NCBI RefSeq assembly: GCF_000209165.1
Contig: NC_009045.1
Span: forward strand, 558,001-622,000
Source: Scheffersomyces stipitis CBS 6054
Lineage: Eukaryota > Ascomycota > Pichiomycetes > Serinales > Debaryomycetaceae
Direction: 5' to 3'
Length of the DNA stretch: 64,000 nucleotides
This document shows, piece by piece, positions 37,474 through 45,583 of this stretch (positions within the stretch are counted from its first letter, which is position 1; every line of letters begins with the position of its first letter). The position numbers and the translations under genes are program-made. The notes under the pieces are model-generated. The model did no database searches. It saw only the letters and a program-made list of their open reading frames with translations, and was not told where the DNA came from.

Positions 37474-39828
37474 ATGATGACTGTCAAGAAAGATATAGCA
37501 CTTCCGCCGGTAAGTGAAGCTGACCTTGAAGAAATAGATTTTTCCACCTCTAGAAATAGCAAGTCGCTCTCTGCAATGGTGGCTGCTAAAAAGTCTATCA
37601 ATAACAGTCATACACCTTCTCCGTTACAACAGCAAGTACTTGCAAGATCTCCATCCATCAGCAGCAATAATTCCAACCACTCCACGACAAGTTCTTCTCA
37701 GGCGCAATTTGTAATCCTGTTGGATAAGACTCCCCAGAACTTGACTCCTACGCAGAGATTACAATTGCGCAAACTGCAACTTAACAACAGCATCTCTAAG
37801 TTCAAATCAGACGACACAAATATCAGTTTGCCAGTTAACCGATCCATACATCAATCCAAATCATTGTCTCGCACGGCCAATCGTGCGAATAATGTCGATG
37901 TCGTTATCGATGATCAGGATGAAGAAATCGACGTTGCAGACGTTCAGTTTCTGATGGCTCTCTTTAATGCTCCGCTTTCGCAACAATTTACTTCTATCAG
38001 CCACCGTGAAAAGTTTCTCTTTGATAACACCGAAAGAAAGTCGTCTTTGACCAATAGCGATTCAACAAGATCTTCGTCAATTCTCAGTCAGGATAGTTTT
38101 AACGAAACCAGCTCGTCTGTGTCAGACTATGAGGATGTCTCGTTTGCATTCTACAAGAGTGTCAATAGTTCGTTTTCGAGTCTTGAGTTCAGCTCCATCT
38201 CTAGAGACGCTCAGGAATTGACCCTCTTGTTCAATAAGGATGAGTCCGTTCAGATCGCCGAAGAATCAGCATGCCGTCAACAGATGTTGAATAGCTTCAG
38301 AAAAGTCCCCAGTCCACAAACTTCAACTGCCTCACCCAATCCCCTTCAATCTTATTCCTCTTCCAGACCTCTTGCTAGGAATCATTCCGTTTCCCGGCCT
38401 CAAGCACCAAGGCAGAACCTACCACCACTTCCTCCTTCTCAGTCACAGGTAGGGCGTTCCTCTTCGGTTTCCAAGTACTACACTTTTACCAGACCTACAT
38501 GGTTACCTCCAAAATCATCATACGACAAACGTAAGCATCAAAAAGAATCTGAAGATATTCTTCTAAATGCAATGAAGATAGAAGCAGAGCAACTGCGCAA
38601 GAAATTGATTCAATTACAAACAATCAAGAAGCAAAAACTCAAGGACTTGAAGGTTTGGGAAGCATTGACAGCTCTCCCAACAATGGAAGATTACGAGGAA
38701 AAATTATCATCAGTGAAAAGTTTCGATGGTATGTATTGGAGAGGAATCCCAGAAAGTGTTAGAGGAAAGGTTTGGTGGAGAAACTTGAACTCCAAATTCA
38801 AATTCTATCCCAACGGAAAAAAGGATGCTCACATGAACAAGTTCAATGTCCAATTTTGCGAATACTACTTCCAAATGTACGACAGTGTTGTATTACCAAA
38901 TGTGAAGCAATTGGAAAAGCTTGCACGCGAACACAACCAGATGAAGGTAATCGTGGATCAGTATGAAGGTCATGGTGTAAGAACTGTGAAGCGTTCACTT
39001 TATTTGGATGCAAAATCAGCCGAAACAAAGGCAGCTCAAAAACTCAAAACACTTCAAAACATACACATCAGTGATTGCAACAACATGAAGTTGTCCACCT
39101 TGAAGTCCTTATACGATACAATTACAACAGATTTGTTAGATGTGTACCCGGATTTGAATCATTTCCAAAACTTTGACATTATTCAGAAATTGACCAAGAT
39201 TATTACTTGTTTTGTATTGTATTTACACCAAAATTCTGGCTCTCAGGATGACAACATCACCAAGTTCTATTTCGCAGGTTTGAAAAACTTGGTGGCTGTC
39301 TTCCAATTCAACTTCAAGAATACTTACAAGACATTTGTCACTATCTGTCAATTTTTCGACGACCATATTCCAAGTTTGCTATTGAACTTGAGAGTCCTTG
39401 AAGATAAAGCTGCGCAGGCCCTTTTATTGGATTCTTTCTCCAATTTGTATCTCAATGCTTTTGAGCAACATTTTATGAAGAACTTGGAGAGATTGTATAT
39501 TCACTTTAAGGTTGTTCATTTGAAACCAATCGACTACTTACCTAATTTGATATTGGGTTTGTTTACCGACCTTCTTAATTTCGAACTTTCCAATCACATT
39601 CTTGATATTTATGTTTTTGAATGTGGAAAGTTTGACGAATTTGTTACAAGACTTATTTTAGGTTTCTTCACGCAAATAGGACACAAATTGTACGGTTCAA
39701 GAGACGAAATTTTGAAGACACTTAAGGGCCTCGATTTCAAAGTCGATGGTAACGACGATATTTATAGATATTTCAACGTTGGTTATGAACACGATTTTAT
39801 AGAAACTATCAGATCTGTTAAGATATAG
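37474..39828 (+). CDS. TBC-domain protein, apparently lacking both catalytic fingers
   Basis: This 784-residue protein has a long Ser/Asn/Gln-rich, probably disordered N-terminus (1-350) and a coiled-coil-like charged helix (about 355-400). A TBC (Rab-GAP) domain starts at about residue 420 with MYWRGIPESVRGKVWW. In active TBC GAPs the arginine finger sits in IxxDxxR and the glutamine finger in YxQ. Here the aligned residues read I550-TT-D553-LL-D556 and Y599-F-A601, so both look replaced. It may be a Rab-binding or scaffold protein rather than a GAP. S. cerevisiae Oca5 is a possible relative by length and divergence, but I am not sure of orthology. It ends 78 bp from the NUP2 stop (convergent). 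Confidence 0.75.
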   Translation: MMTVKKDIALPPVSEADLEEIDFSTSRNSKSLSAMVAAKKSINNSHTPSPLQQQVLARSPSISSNNSNHSTTSSSQAQFVILLDKTPQNLTPTQRLQLRKLQLNNSISKFKSDDTNISLPVNRSIHQSKSLSRTANRANNVDVVIDDQDEEIDVADVQFLMALFNAPLSQQFTSISHREKFLFDNTERKSSLTNSDSTRSSSILSQDSFNETSSSVSDYEDVSFAFYKSVNSSFSSLEFSSISRDAQELTLLFNKDESVQIAEESACRQQMLNSFRKVPSPQTSTASPNPLQSYSSSRPLARNHSVSRPQAPRQNLPPLPPSQSQVGRSSSVSKYYTFTRPTWLPPKSSYDKRKHQKESEDILLNAMKIEAEQLRKKLIQLQTIKKQKLKDLKVWEALTALPTMEDYEEKLSSVKSFDGMYWRGIPESVRGKVWWRNLNSKFKFYPNGKKDAHMNKFNVQFCEYYFQMYDSVVLPNVKQLEKLAREHNQMKVIVDQYEGHGVRTVKRSLYLDAKSAETKAAQKLKTLQNIHISDCNNMKLSTLKSLYDTITTDLLDVYPDLNHFQNFDIIQKLTKIITCFVLYLHQNSGSQDDNITKFYFAGLKNLVAVFQFNFKNTYKTFVTICQFFDDHIPSLLLNLRVLEDKAAQALLLDSFSNLYLNAFEQHFMKNLERLYIHFKVVHLKPIDYLPNLILGLFTDLLNFELSNHILDIYVFECGKFDEFVTRLILGFFTQIGHKLYGSRDEILKTLKGLDFKVDGNDDIYRYFNVGYEHDFIETIRSVKI

Positions 39829-39906
39829 ATGGTGCAGACATTAATATAGTTACGTTTTTTCATGTACAGTTAATTTATAATACAAAATTATCTAATAATC
39901 AGGCAC

Positions 39907-42381
39907 CTACAGCTTATTATCATCCAAATGCTTCAAAAGATCCGCACCATCACTTGGTGTCTTCACTTTTAGCACATAAGTCTCGATCTTGGAAGTATCA
40001 AGAGGGTTAACAGTTGGAATACGCACCATTGAACCATTTCCGATCTGCGTATATGTCATATCCTTGGAAATAGCTATGTTCAACAATACTCTTAATCCGC
40101 CATCAGCTCTAATCAACACTCTTGATTTCTGTGTCTCTTTGTTTTTCAATACTTTTAAATCACCAACTCCCTTGTTGACGTATGGATTTTCCTTCGAGCT
40201 TGGATCGAACAACATCAACTTGGCACGCTTAGTATATAGAGTATCTTCTAATTCTTCTCCAGACACACTTTCCACTTTTTCAGAACCTAATTGAGCAACC
40301 GGAGCAAAGTCTCCTCCTGTCTCTTCTTCCTGCACTTTATCATCATCCTTGTCGGTATCCTTGGACTCAGAAGTAGTAGATTCTACAGAAAATGCATTAG
40401 TTGCCGAAGAGTTTCCGAATACTGACGACCCGTTAGTGGAACCAAGCGTGAATGCTGGTTTCGCGGAAGAGTCTGATCCCGAACTAGCTGTTGGGTTAAA
40501 CGAAAACAGGAAGGCCGGTTTAGTGGAAGTTTCACTGTTTGAAGAAGTACCAAAACTTCCTGAACTCTTCTCTTTATCGTCTTTCTTGGTTTGCGAAAAG
40601 TTGAAGGTGGATGTAGATGACCCAAAATTAAATGTAGGTTCTTCCGAGCTATTTCCAGCAGACTTATTGTCGCCACCATTCTTTTGGCCAAAACCAAAGG
40701 TATTGCCATTGTTGGAACCGAATGACAAGGTCGTTGATGGCTTTACTTCGTTTTTCTTTTCAGAAATGGCTGAACCGAACGAGAACGGAGATGGTTGAGA
40801 ATCATTCTTCTCGGAAGTGGCAGATCCGAAAGAGAACGAAGCTGGTTTAGAATCAGTTTTCTTTTCAGAAGAAACTGGTGGATTAAAACTGAACAATGGC
40901 TTGGGTTGTTCGGCCCTATTTTCGGTATCAGTTGGGTTAAAACTAGACAACGGTTTGGTATGTTCTGCATTCTTTTCGCCATTGGTATTTGATATTCCAA
41001 ATGAAAATGTTGGTTTTGTCTCGTCTTTCTTTGCAGATGCTGTAATAGCAGAAGATCCGAATAATGTAGTAGGTTGCAGTTGACCAAATGAAAATGCTTG
41101 GTTAGGTTCGGCTGTAGCCGCAGTTGTAGAATTAAAGGCGAAATGCTTTTGGGTTTCCTTCTTTTCTTCACTGGAAGTCAGTGTGTGCGAAAATCCTGGC
41201 TTGTCGTTGTCTTTGTTTTCTACTGAAGCCGAACCAAATGAAAATGGAACGAGCACTGGGTCTTTCTTCTCAGTGGAAGCAGTAGAGTTGGTAGTTGGAG
41301 TAAAGGAAAATGCAGGTTTGGGTTCATCTGGTTTCGGCTCTTCAAGCTTCTTTTCTTCTGATTTAGCAGCATCGTTTGTAGTTCCGAAGTTGAAAAGACT
41401 ATTTGCTGGTTTATCAGAAGGGAGCTTGAACACAGCGTCCTTGATTGGCTTGTTGAAAGTGAAGGTAGGACCCTTGATTTCGATCTCAGACTCGGAGTCA
41501 GAATCATCCCTTTCGTTCTTTTTGGCAAGTTTCTTGGGATCGAATGTAAATGGGGAGCTCTTTGTGGTTGGATTGGCTGTCAATGTGAACTTGGGTCCTT
41601 CCACCTTGACATCGTCTTCAGAGTCAGAGTCGGAGTCAGATTCTACTTGTATAGGTTCTTCCTTCTTTTCTTGAACAACTGGAATAATCGGCTTTGAAGC
41701 TGTTGGAATTGGAGGAACTACAGCTGTAAATTTTGAAACGGAAGGAGCTACAGTTGGCTTGAATTTGAATAATCCGTTGGTTCCAGTAGTATTACTGGTA
41801 GTTGCCGAATTGGCAGATGTGGAAGAGAGTCCCGTGAATGATGGGATGGTCGTATTGGACTCTGTAGTTGATGAAGAAATGTACTCTGCTTCAATGTCCT
41901 TGTAGTACTGGATATACTTATTAAGCAACGGAGTGAAGTTCGCTACGGTTCCCTCTGTGTTCTTGCTAGCAAGGGTCAGTACCAACTTGTTGTTCAATGC
42001 CTTTATTTTGTTGTTTTTAACAGCCTCAGCAGGAGAAGAGGAAGTTGATGAATTTGTTGTTGAACTTGAAGTTGTCGATGCTGTCGACTTCGATAGCTTG
42101 AATGGATTGGCTGGTTCAGATGTGGAAGAGCCATTCAAGCCAGCAAAGGCTGGCTTTCCACTTACAGGAACTGATGGAGTTGAAGATGCTGAAGATGCTG
42201 AAGATGCCGATGCTCCGAATATAGAAGTCGAGTTTCCACCGATGTTTCTTCTCTTTGGTTGTATGATTTTTCGCTTGGCCATCACTTCAGCAGAAGCCTT
42301 GAAGACTTGAGGCTCATCGTCATCATCTCTTTCGTTGAAGTTATCCTTCGTGATCTGATCGGTAGCGCCTCTTTTCGACAT
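39907..42381 (-). CDS. NUP2: Nucleoporin Nup2 with FG repeats and Ran-binding domain
   Basis: This 824-residue mobile nucleoporin of the nuclear basket binds the importin-alpha/Kap60 complex and Gsp1-GTP and assists cargo release and Kap60 recycling. The N-terminus has the Kap60-binding region, with KRGATDQITKDNFNERDDDDEP and a basic RRKIIQPKRR-like patch. The middle holds many FSFG/FNFG repeats separated by Lys/Glu/Ser-rich spacers. The C-terminal Ran-binding domain (about 700-824) contains KLMLFDPSSKENPYVNKGVG and GLRVLLNIAISKDM. Longer than S. cerevisiae Nup2 (720 residues), through extra repeats. Confidence 0.95.
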   Translation of the reverse strand: MSKRGATDQITKDNFNERDDDDEPQVFKASAEVMAKRKIIQPKRRNIGGNSTSIFGASASSASSASSTPSVPVSGKPAFAGLNGSSTSEPANPFKLSKSTASTTSSSTTNSSTSSSPAEAVKNNKIKALNNKLVLTLASKNTEGTVANFTPLLNKYIQYYKDIEAEYISSSTTESNTTIPSFTGLSSTSANSATTSNTTGTNGLFKFKPTVAPSVSKFTAVVPPIPTASKPIIPVVQEKKEEPIQVESDSDSDSEDDVKVEGPKFTLTANPTTKSSPFTFDPKKLAKKNERDDSDSESEIEIKGPTFTFNKPIKDAVFKLPSDKPANSLFNFGTTNDAAKSEEKKLEEPKPDEPKPAFSFTPTTNSTASTEKKDPVLVPFSFGSASVENKDNDKPGFSHTLTSSEEKKETQKHFAFNSTTAATAEPNQAFSFGQLQPTTLFGSSAITASAKKDETKPTFSFGISNTNGEKNAEHTKPLSSFNPTDTENRAEQPKPLFSFNPPVSSEKKTDSKPASFSFGSATSEKNDSQPSPFSFGSAISEKKNEVKPSTTLSFGSNNGNTFGFGQKNGGDNKSAGNSSEEPTFNFGSSTSTFNFSQTKKDDKEKSSGSFGTSSNSETSTKPAFLFSFNPTASSGSDSSAKPAFTLGSTNGSSVFGNSSATNAFSVESTTSESKDTDKDDDKVQEEETGGDFAPVAQLGSEKVESVSGEELEDTLYTKRAKLMLFDPSSKENPYVNKGVGDLKVLKNKETQKSRVLIRADGGLRVLLNIAISKDMTYTQIGNGSMVRIPTVNPLDTSKIETYVLKVKTPSDGADLLKHLDDNKL

Positions 42382-43388
42382 TCTGATGTGTGGATTGGAT
42401 GAACAAAAGAAACTGGGCTAAAAGACAATCCTGTGTTGCGATATTCTATTAATTGTACTACGGAATTGAATAGAATTCATCTCACGAAATTTATTAGCAG
42501 ACACGGGCCCATACCGCAGTATTTAACAAATACATATATGTGTGAGAAGTAGTATTCCAGTAACGAAGCCCACTGTCTGTGTTCAATATGAATGAACATG
42601 CTTAATCGCTGAGCTGTTACCGATCTGTCCGCAGTACGAATGATTATGTTGTAGTTGGACAACAGCCTATGAGCCAAATCTCCAAGCTGTTTCAAATCTG
42701 TATGGTGGGTAAGTAGCGCAAACAACTCGAAGTTAAAAACATTTAATAGTGAATGCAGCGAACAGTTAAATTCAGTTTCTTAGTTAAGAAATCAACTAAG
42801 GAGTAATAAGATACTTGAGCTAAATGGGTTTGAATTATGTACATATATAAGAAATTCTCCCTTCTATCATATCTCTGCGAACTCTTACTAGCTGTATGAA
42901 TATATTGTAATTCAAGGTGAGAAAGACTAAGATCATTTGGAGATTCTGGAAACACTGGAGGCTATTATTGAAAAGTTTAATTGTATCAATTGTATATTCT
43001 GTCATCCATACTCTTCCATGTCCATGAGCATCGTAATCTGGTCCGTGATCCATACTTCTATGGCTGCAATCTTCCATGCATCTGCAGAATGTGTTTGCAC
43101 CCAATTTTGAGAACTTGTCAGGGCTGAGCCCTAAGATCTCTTTAAAACACCTGACTAAAGTACTGCGTGTAGTCGTCTGAGTTCTACTCTCACATAGCGT
43201 CAAAACTGTGCGCACAGCTCCTTCACTACTCGGGGGGAAGAGATATCATTTTCATCACATGACTAGTATCCTGTACACGTCTTTTGCCATAGTGAGGACG
43301 AAAATTTTTTATTAGTGGTCTACTTAACAATATTTGCTGAAACTCTTCTTCTTTTCCTTTTTGGTCTACAGTACGAATCGTCAAATAA
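42382..43388. promoter_or_regulatory. Divergent region NUP2 / RPS25 (upstream of the putative RPS25 5' exon)
   Basis: About 1 kb with no convincing gene. The longest minus-strand frame (42835-43215) opens with GTG and matches nothing I know. Near RPS25 lie TCACATGA (43255-43262, one base off an E-box) and GAAAATTTTT (43300-43309, similar to the RRPE element of ribosome-biogenesis genes). A CT-rich tract at 43341-43360, typical of a ribosomal-protein leader, follows. Confidence 0.45.
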
Positions 43389-43858
43389 GTATGTTATAAC
43401 AAGAAGATGGATAGAACGAGTTAGACTTTGAGCACCAACTTTGCAGCCAATAATGACAATAGGATACACGAGTAGTGATGAACAAGTTAAAGAAAATTTC
43501 AAAGATAGAGATGGACATCAAATTTTCAAATGCCATTGAAATTGAGATATAGAAGAGTCATTGAAAATTTTGACAACATTAACAACCAAATCATAGAGTA
43601 TGGAAGCGATGAGAAGATTTACAACTAGCCCTGTCGTTGAAGAAAAGACATACTTCACGGCAGTTAAGATCAAAGATACTACGATAAGCGGATATCTGTA
43701 ATGCAGATATGAGATTTTTTCACTAAGATAATTTCAGTTTTTTCAACAATAAAAAATTCGTATGGTTACGAAATATAAATCGACATTGCTGCTAGTTAAT
43801 GTGTTGCATCGTGTTTTCCGTTCTCCAGTTGTGATGAACTAGTACTAACAATATTTAG
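43389..43858 (+). other. Probable 5'-UTR intron of RPS25
   Basis: GTATGT at 43389-43394, a perfect TACTAAC at 43843-43849 and TTTAG ending at 43858 define a 470-nt intron whose acceptor lies one base before the RPS25 ATG. The length and the perfect branch site suit ribosomal-protein introns of yeasts, and RP-type promoter motifs lie upstream of the donor. A hairpin ATATCTG/CAGATAT at 43692-43710 lies inside. The donor is the best candidate I can see, but it is not proven. Confidence 0.65.
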
Positions 43859-43859
43859 A

Positions 43860-44177
43860 ATGGCTCCAAAGGTTCAACAAACTAAGGCTGCTAAGGCCGC
43901 TGCCGCTTTAGCCGGTGGTAAGAAGGGTAAAAAGAAGTGGAATAAGGGTAAGGTTAAGGACAAGGCCCAGCACGTTGTCATCTTGGACCAGGACAAATAC
44001 GACAGAATCTTGAAGGATGTCCCAACTTACAAGTTCGTTTCTGTCTCCGTCTTGGTTGATAGACTTAAGATCGGTGGTTCCGTTGCCAGAGTTGCCTTGA
44101 GACAATTGGAAGACGACGGTATCATTGCTCCAGTCTTGAAGCACTCCAAGCAAGCCATCTACACCAAGGTCGAATAA
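43860..44177 (+). CDS. RPS25: Small ribosomal subunit protein eS25
   Basis: This 105-residue protein is eS25 of the 40S subunit, next to the E site; in yeast it supports IRES-driven and some non-canonical initiation. The Lys/Ala-rich N-terminus ([18 protein letters not shown]) and the winged-helix part ([40 protein letters not shown] and HSKQAIYTK) match the family along its length (108 in S. cerevisiae). Codons are strongly biased to the preferred yeast set, as expected for high expression. Confidence 0.97.
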   Translation: MAPKVQQTKAAKAAAALAGGKKGKKKWNKGKVKDKAQHVVILDQDKYDRILKDVPTYKFVSVSVLVDRLKIGGSVARVALRQLEDDGIIAPVLKHSKQAIYTKVE

Positions 44178-44643
44178 ATTCATTAATATCTTATCTAAGT
44201 AACTCTTGGCCAGGTTTGGTCAATAATAAAGCATAATGGAAAAACATCACTACATTCTTATTTTAGGTTGTCTTATTTAGTATTTAATGAATTTACAAAT
44301 GTACAAATACGTTCAGAAGTGAATATTGTAATCTTGATCTGAAGATACAAACAGATATTAATTAATGTTCATCGTCTGTAATGCAGAGCGATACTGTGGT
44401 ATACTTTAAGAAATGTATCTCGGCGTGGTAGCCCAATTCAACTCATTTCGCACTCGCTAATAAAATAGCTCAATGCAATTTTATATACAATTTTTGTATG
44501 AGAGTGAGTATTCAGACCTGAACTTTCGTTCCATTCTTGTTCATTCGCTTTCTTTATGAACTAGTTGACTCTCTTGGACTGATTGGGGCCATAGTATCTA
44601 CTGTCTCTTACAGCTGTGGATAGTATTGCTTGTGGTTTGGGAC
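44178..44643. other. Spacer between RPS25 and COQ10
   Basis: 466 bp, no gene. The 12-mer CTGTAATGCAGA at 44376-44387 also occurs in the RPS25 intron (43696-43707). The rest is AT-rich 3'-end and promoter sequence. Confidence 0.4.
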
Positions 44644-45255
44644 ATGTATAGAACAGTTAGTAGAGGTTCCTTCTATGGAACACTCTCAGTAAAAGCTTCA
44701 ACTCCTATCTATAGACGAAATTTCATAAGCTTACCCTTCTCCAATGAGCAAGAACAGTCGCATAAAGTCTCCAAGTTGATAAGTGCCAAAGAACTGGTAA
44801 TATTTGACGTAATTTCAGACGTTCAGAGCTACAAGCAGTTCATTCCGTTCTTGGAGGATTCTTTTGTAACAGAAAGAGATGGAAATGGATATGCTTCTGA
44901 AGCCGGACTACAGGTTGGTTGGAAACAGTATGATGAGAGATTTGTGTGCAAGCTAACATGTACTCCCCATCAGTCTGTCATTGCTGAAAGTATCACCACT
45001 TCAGTATTCGATAGTCTCTATACTGAATGGAGACTTACACCAGTCAAATCTAGAATTACCCATAGTGGGGATTTGACCAATTGCGAGTTGACCTTGAAGT
45101 ATAAGTTCAAAAACCCCTTGTATAACACCGTCAGCTCTATGTTCGCGGATCAGGTCACGAGCATTATGATCAAAGCATTTGAAACCAGAGTTCGCCAGGT
45201 GATATTTCAGAAAAGTAGCTTGGAAGCGAAATCGAAAATAGCATTAGACAAATGA
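44644..45255 (+). CDS. COQ10: Coenzyme Q-binding protein Coq10, START domain
   Basis: This 203-residue mitochondrial inner-membrane protein binds coenzyme Q and is needed for its use in respiration. The first 30 residues (MYRTVSRGSFYG... to YRRNF) are basic, hydroxylated and lack acids, a good presequence. The START-like domain then runs with FDVISDVQSYKQFIPFLEDSFV, the conserved LxVGWKQYDERFVCKLTC and LTLKYKFKNPLYNTVSSMF. The frame is open six codons upstream, but those start at TTG and would add an Asp, so I use the ATG at 44644. Length matches yeast Coq10 (207 residues). Confidence 0.93.
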   Translation: MYRTVSRGSFYGTLSVKASTPIYRRNFISLPFSNEQEQSHKVSKLISAKELVIFDVISDVQSYKQFIPFLEDSFVTERDGNGYASEAGLQVGWKQYDERFVCKLTCTPHQSVIAESITTSVFDSLYTEWRLTPVKSRITHSGDLTNCELTLKYKFKNPLYNTVSSMFADQVTSIMIKAFETRVRQVIFQKSSLEAKSKIALDK

Positions 45256-45583
45256 TAGACACATTCATAGCATAATACATGTATATAGTTTTTACACATA
45301 GTTAATAGGCCATACGAGATATATTGAGAATCACTATAAAAAGCGAATCGTGTATTCAAACCAGGAATGAGACAAATTCATATCGAAGCTCTATAAGTAT
45401 CTAAGCAGGGGATAAAGCGAACGGATGGCTAACCAGTAAATAGTAATGTTTATAGTTTCAAAGAATAGATGCGACCTTTCCTTACCCTAACCAATAAAAC
45501 CCAAATGTATAAAAAACTTCAACTTGAAGCGAATTGAAACAAAAATATAGGATGCAAATATATAGAAAGTGTGAAAGCTACAG
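45256..45583. other. Convergent spacer COQ10 / PH-domain gene
   Basis: 328 bp, AT-rich, between two stop codons. No ORF or RNA gene seen. Confidence 0.4.

Noticed and set aside
40349..40798. 149-codon plus-strand frame opposite NUP2
   Set aside because: Antisense shadow of FG-repeat sequence; NUP2 is unambiguous on the other strand.
42835..43215. 126-codon minus-strand frame between NUP2 and RPS25
   Set aside because: Opens with GTG, no recognised domain, and overlaps the likely RPS25 promoter.
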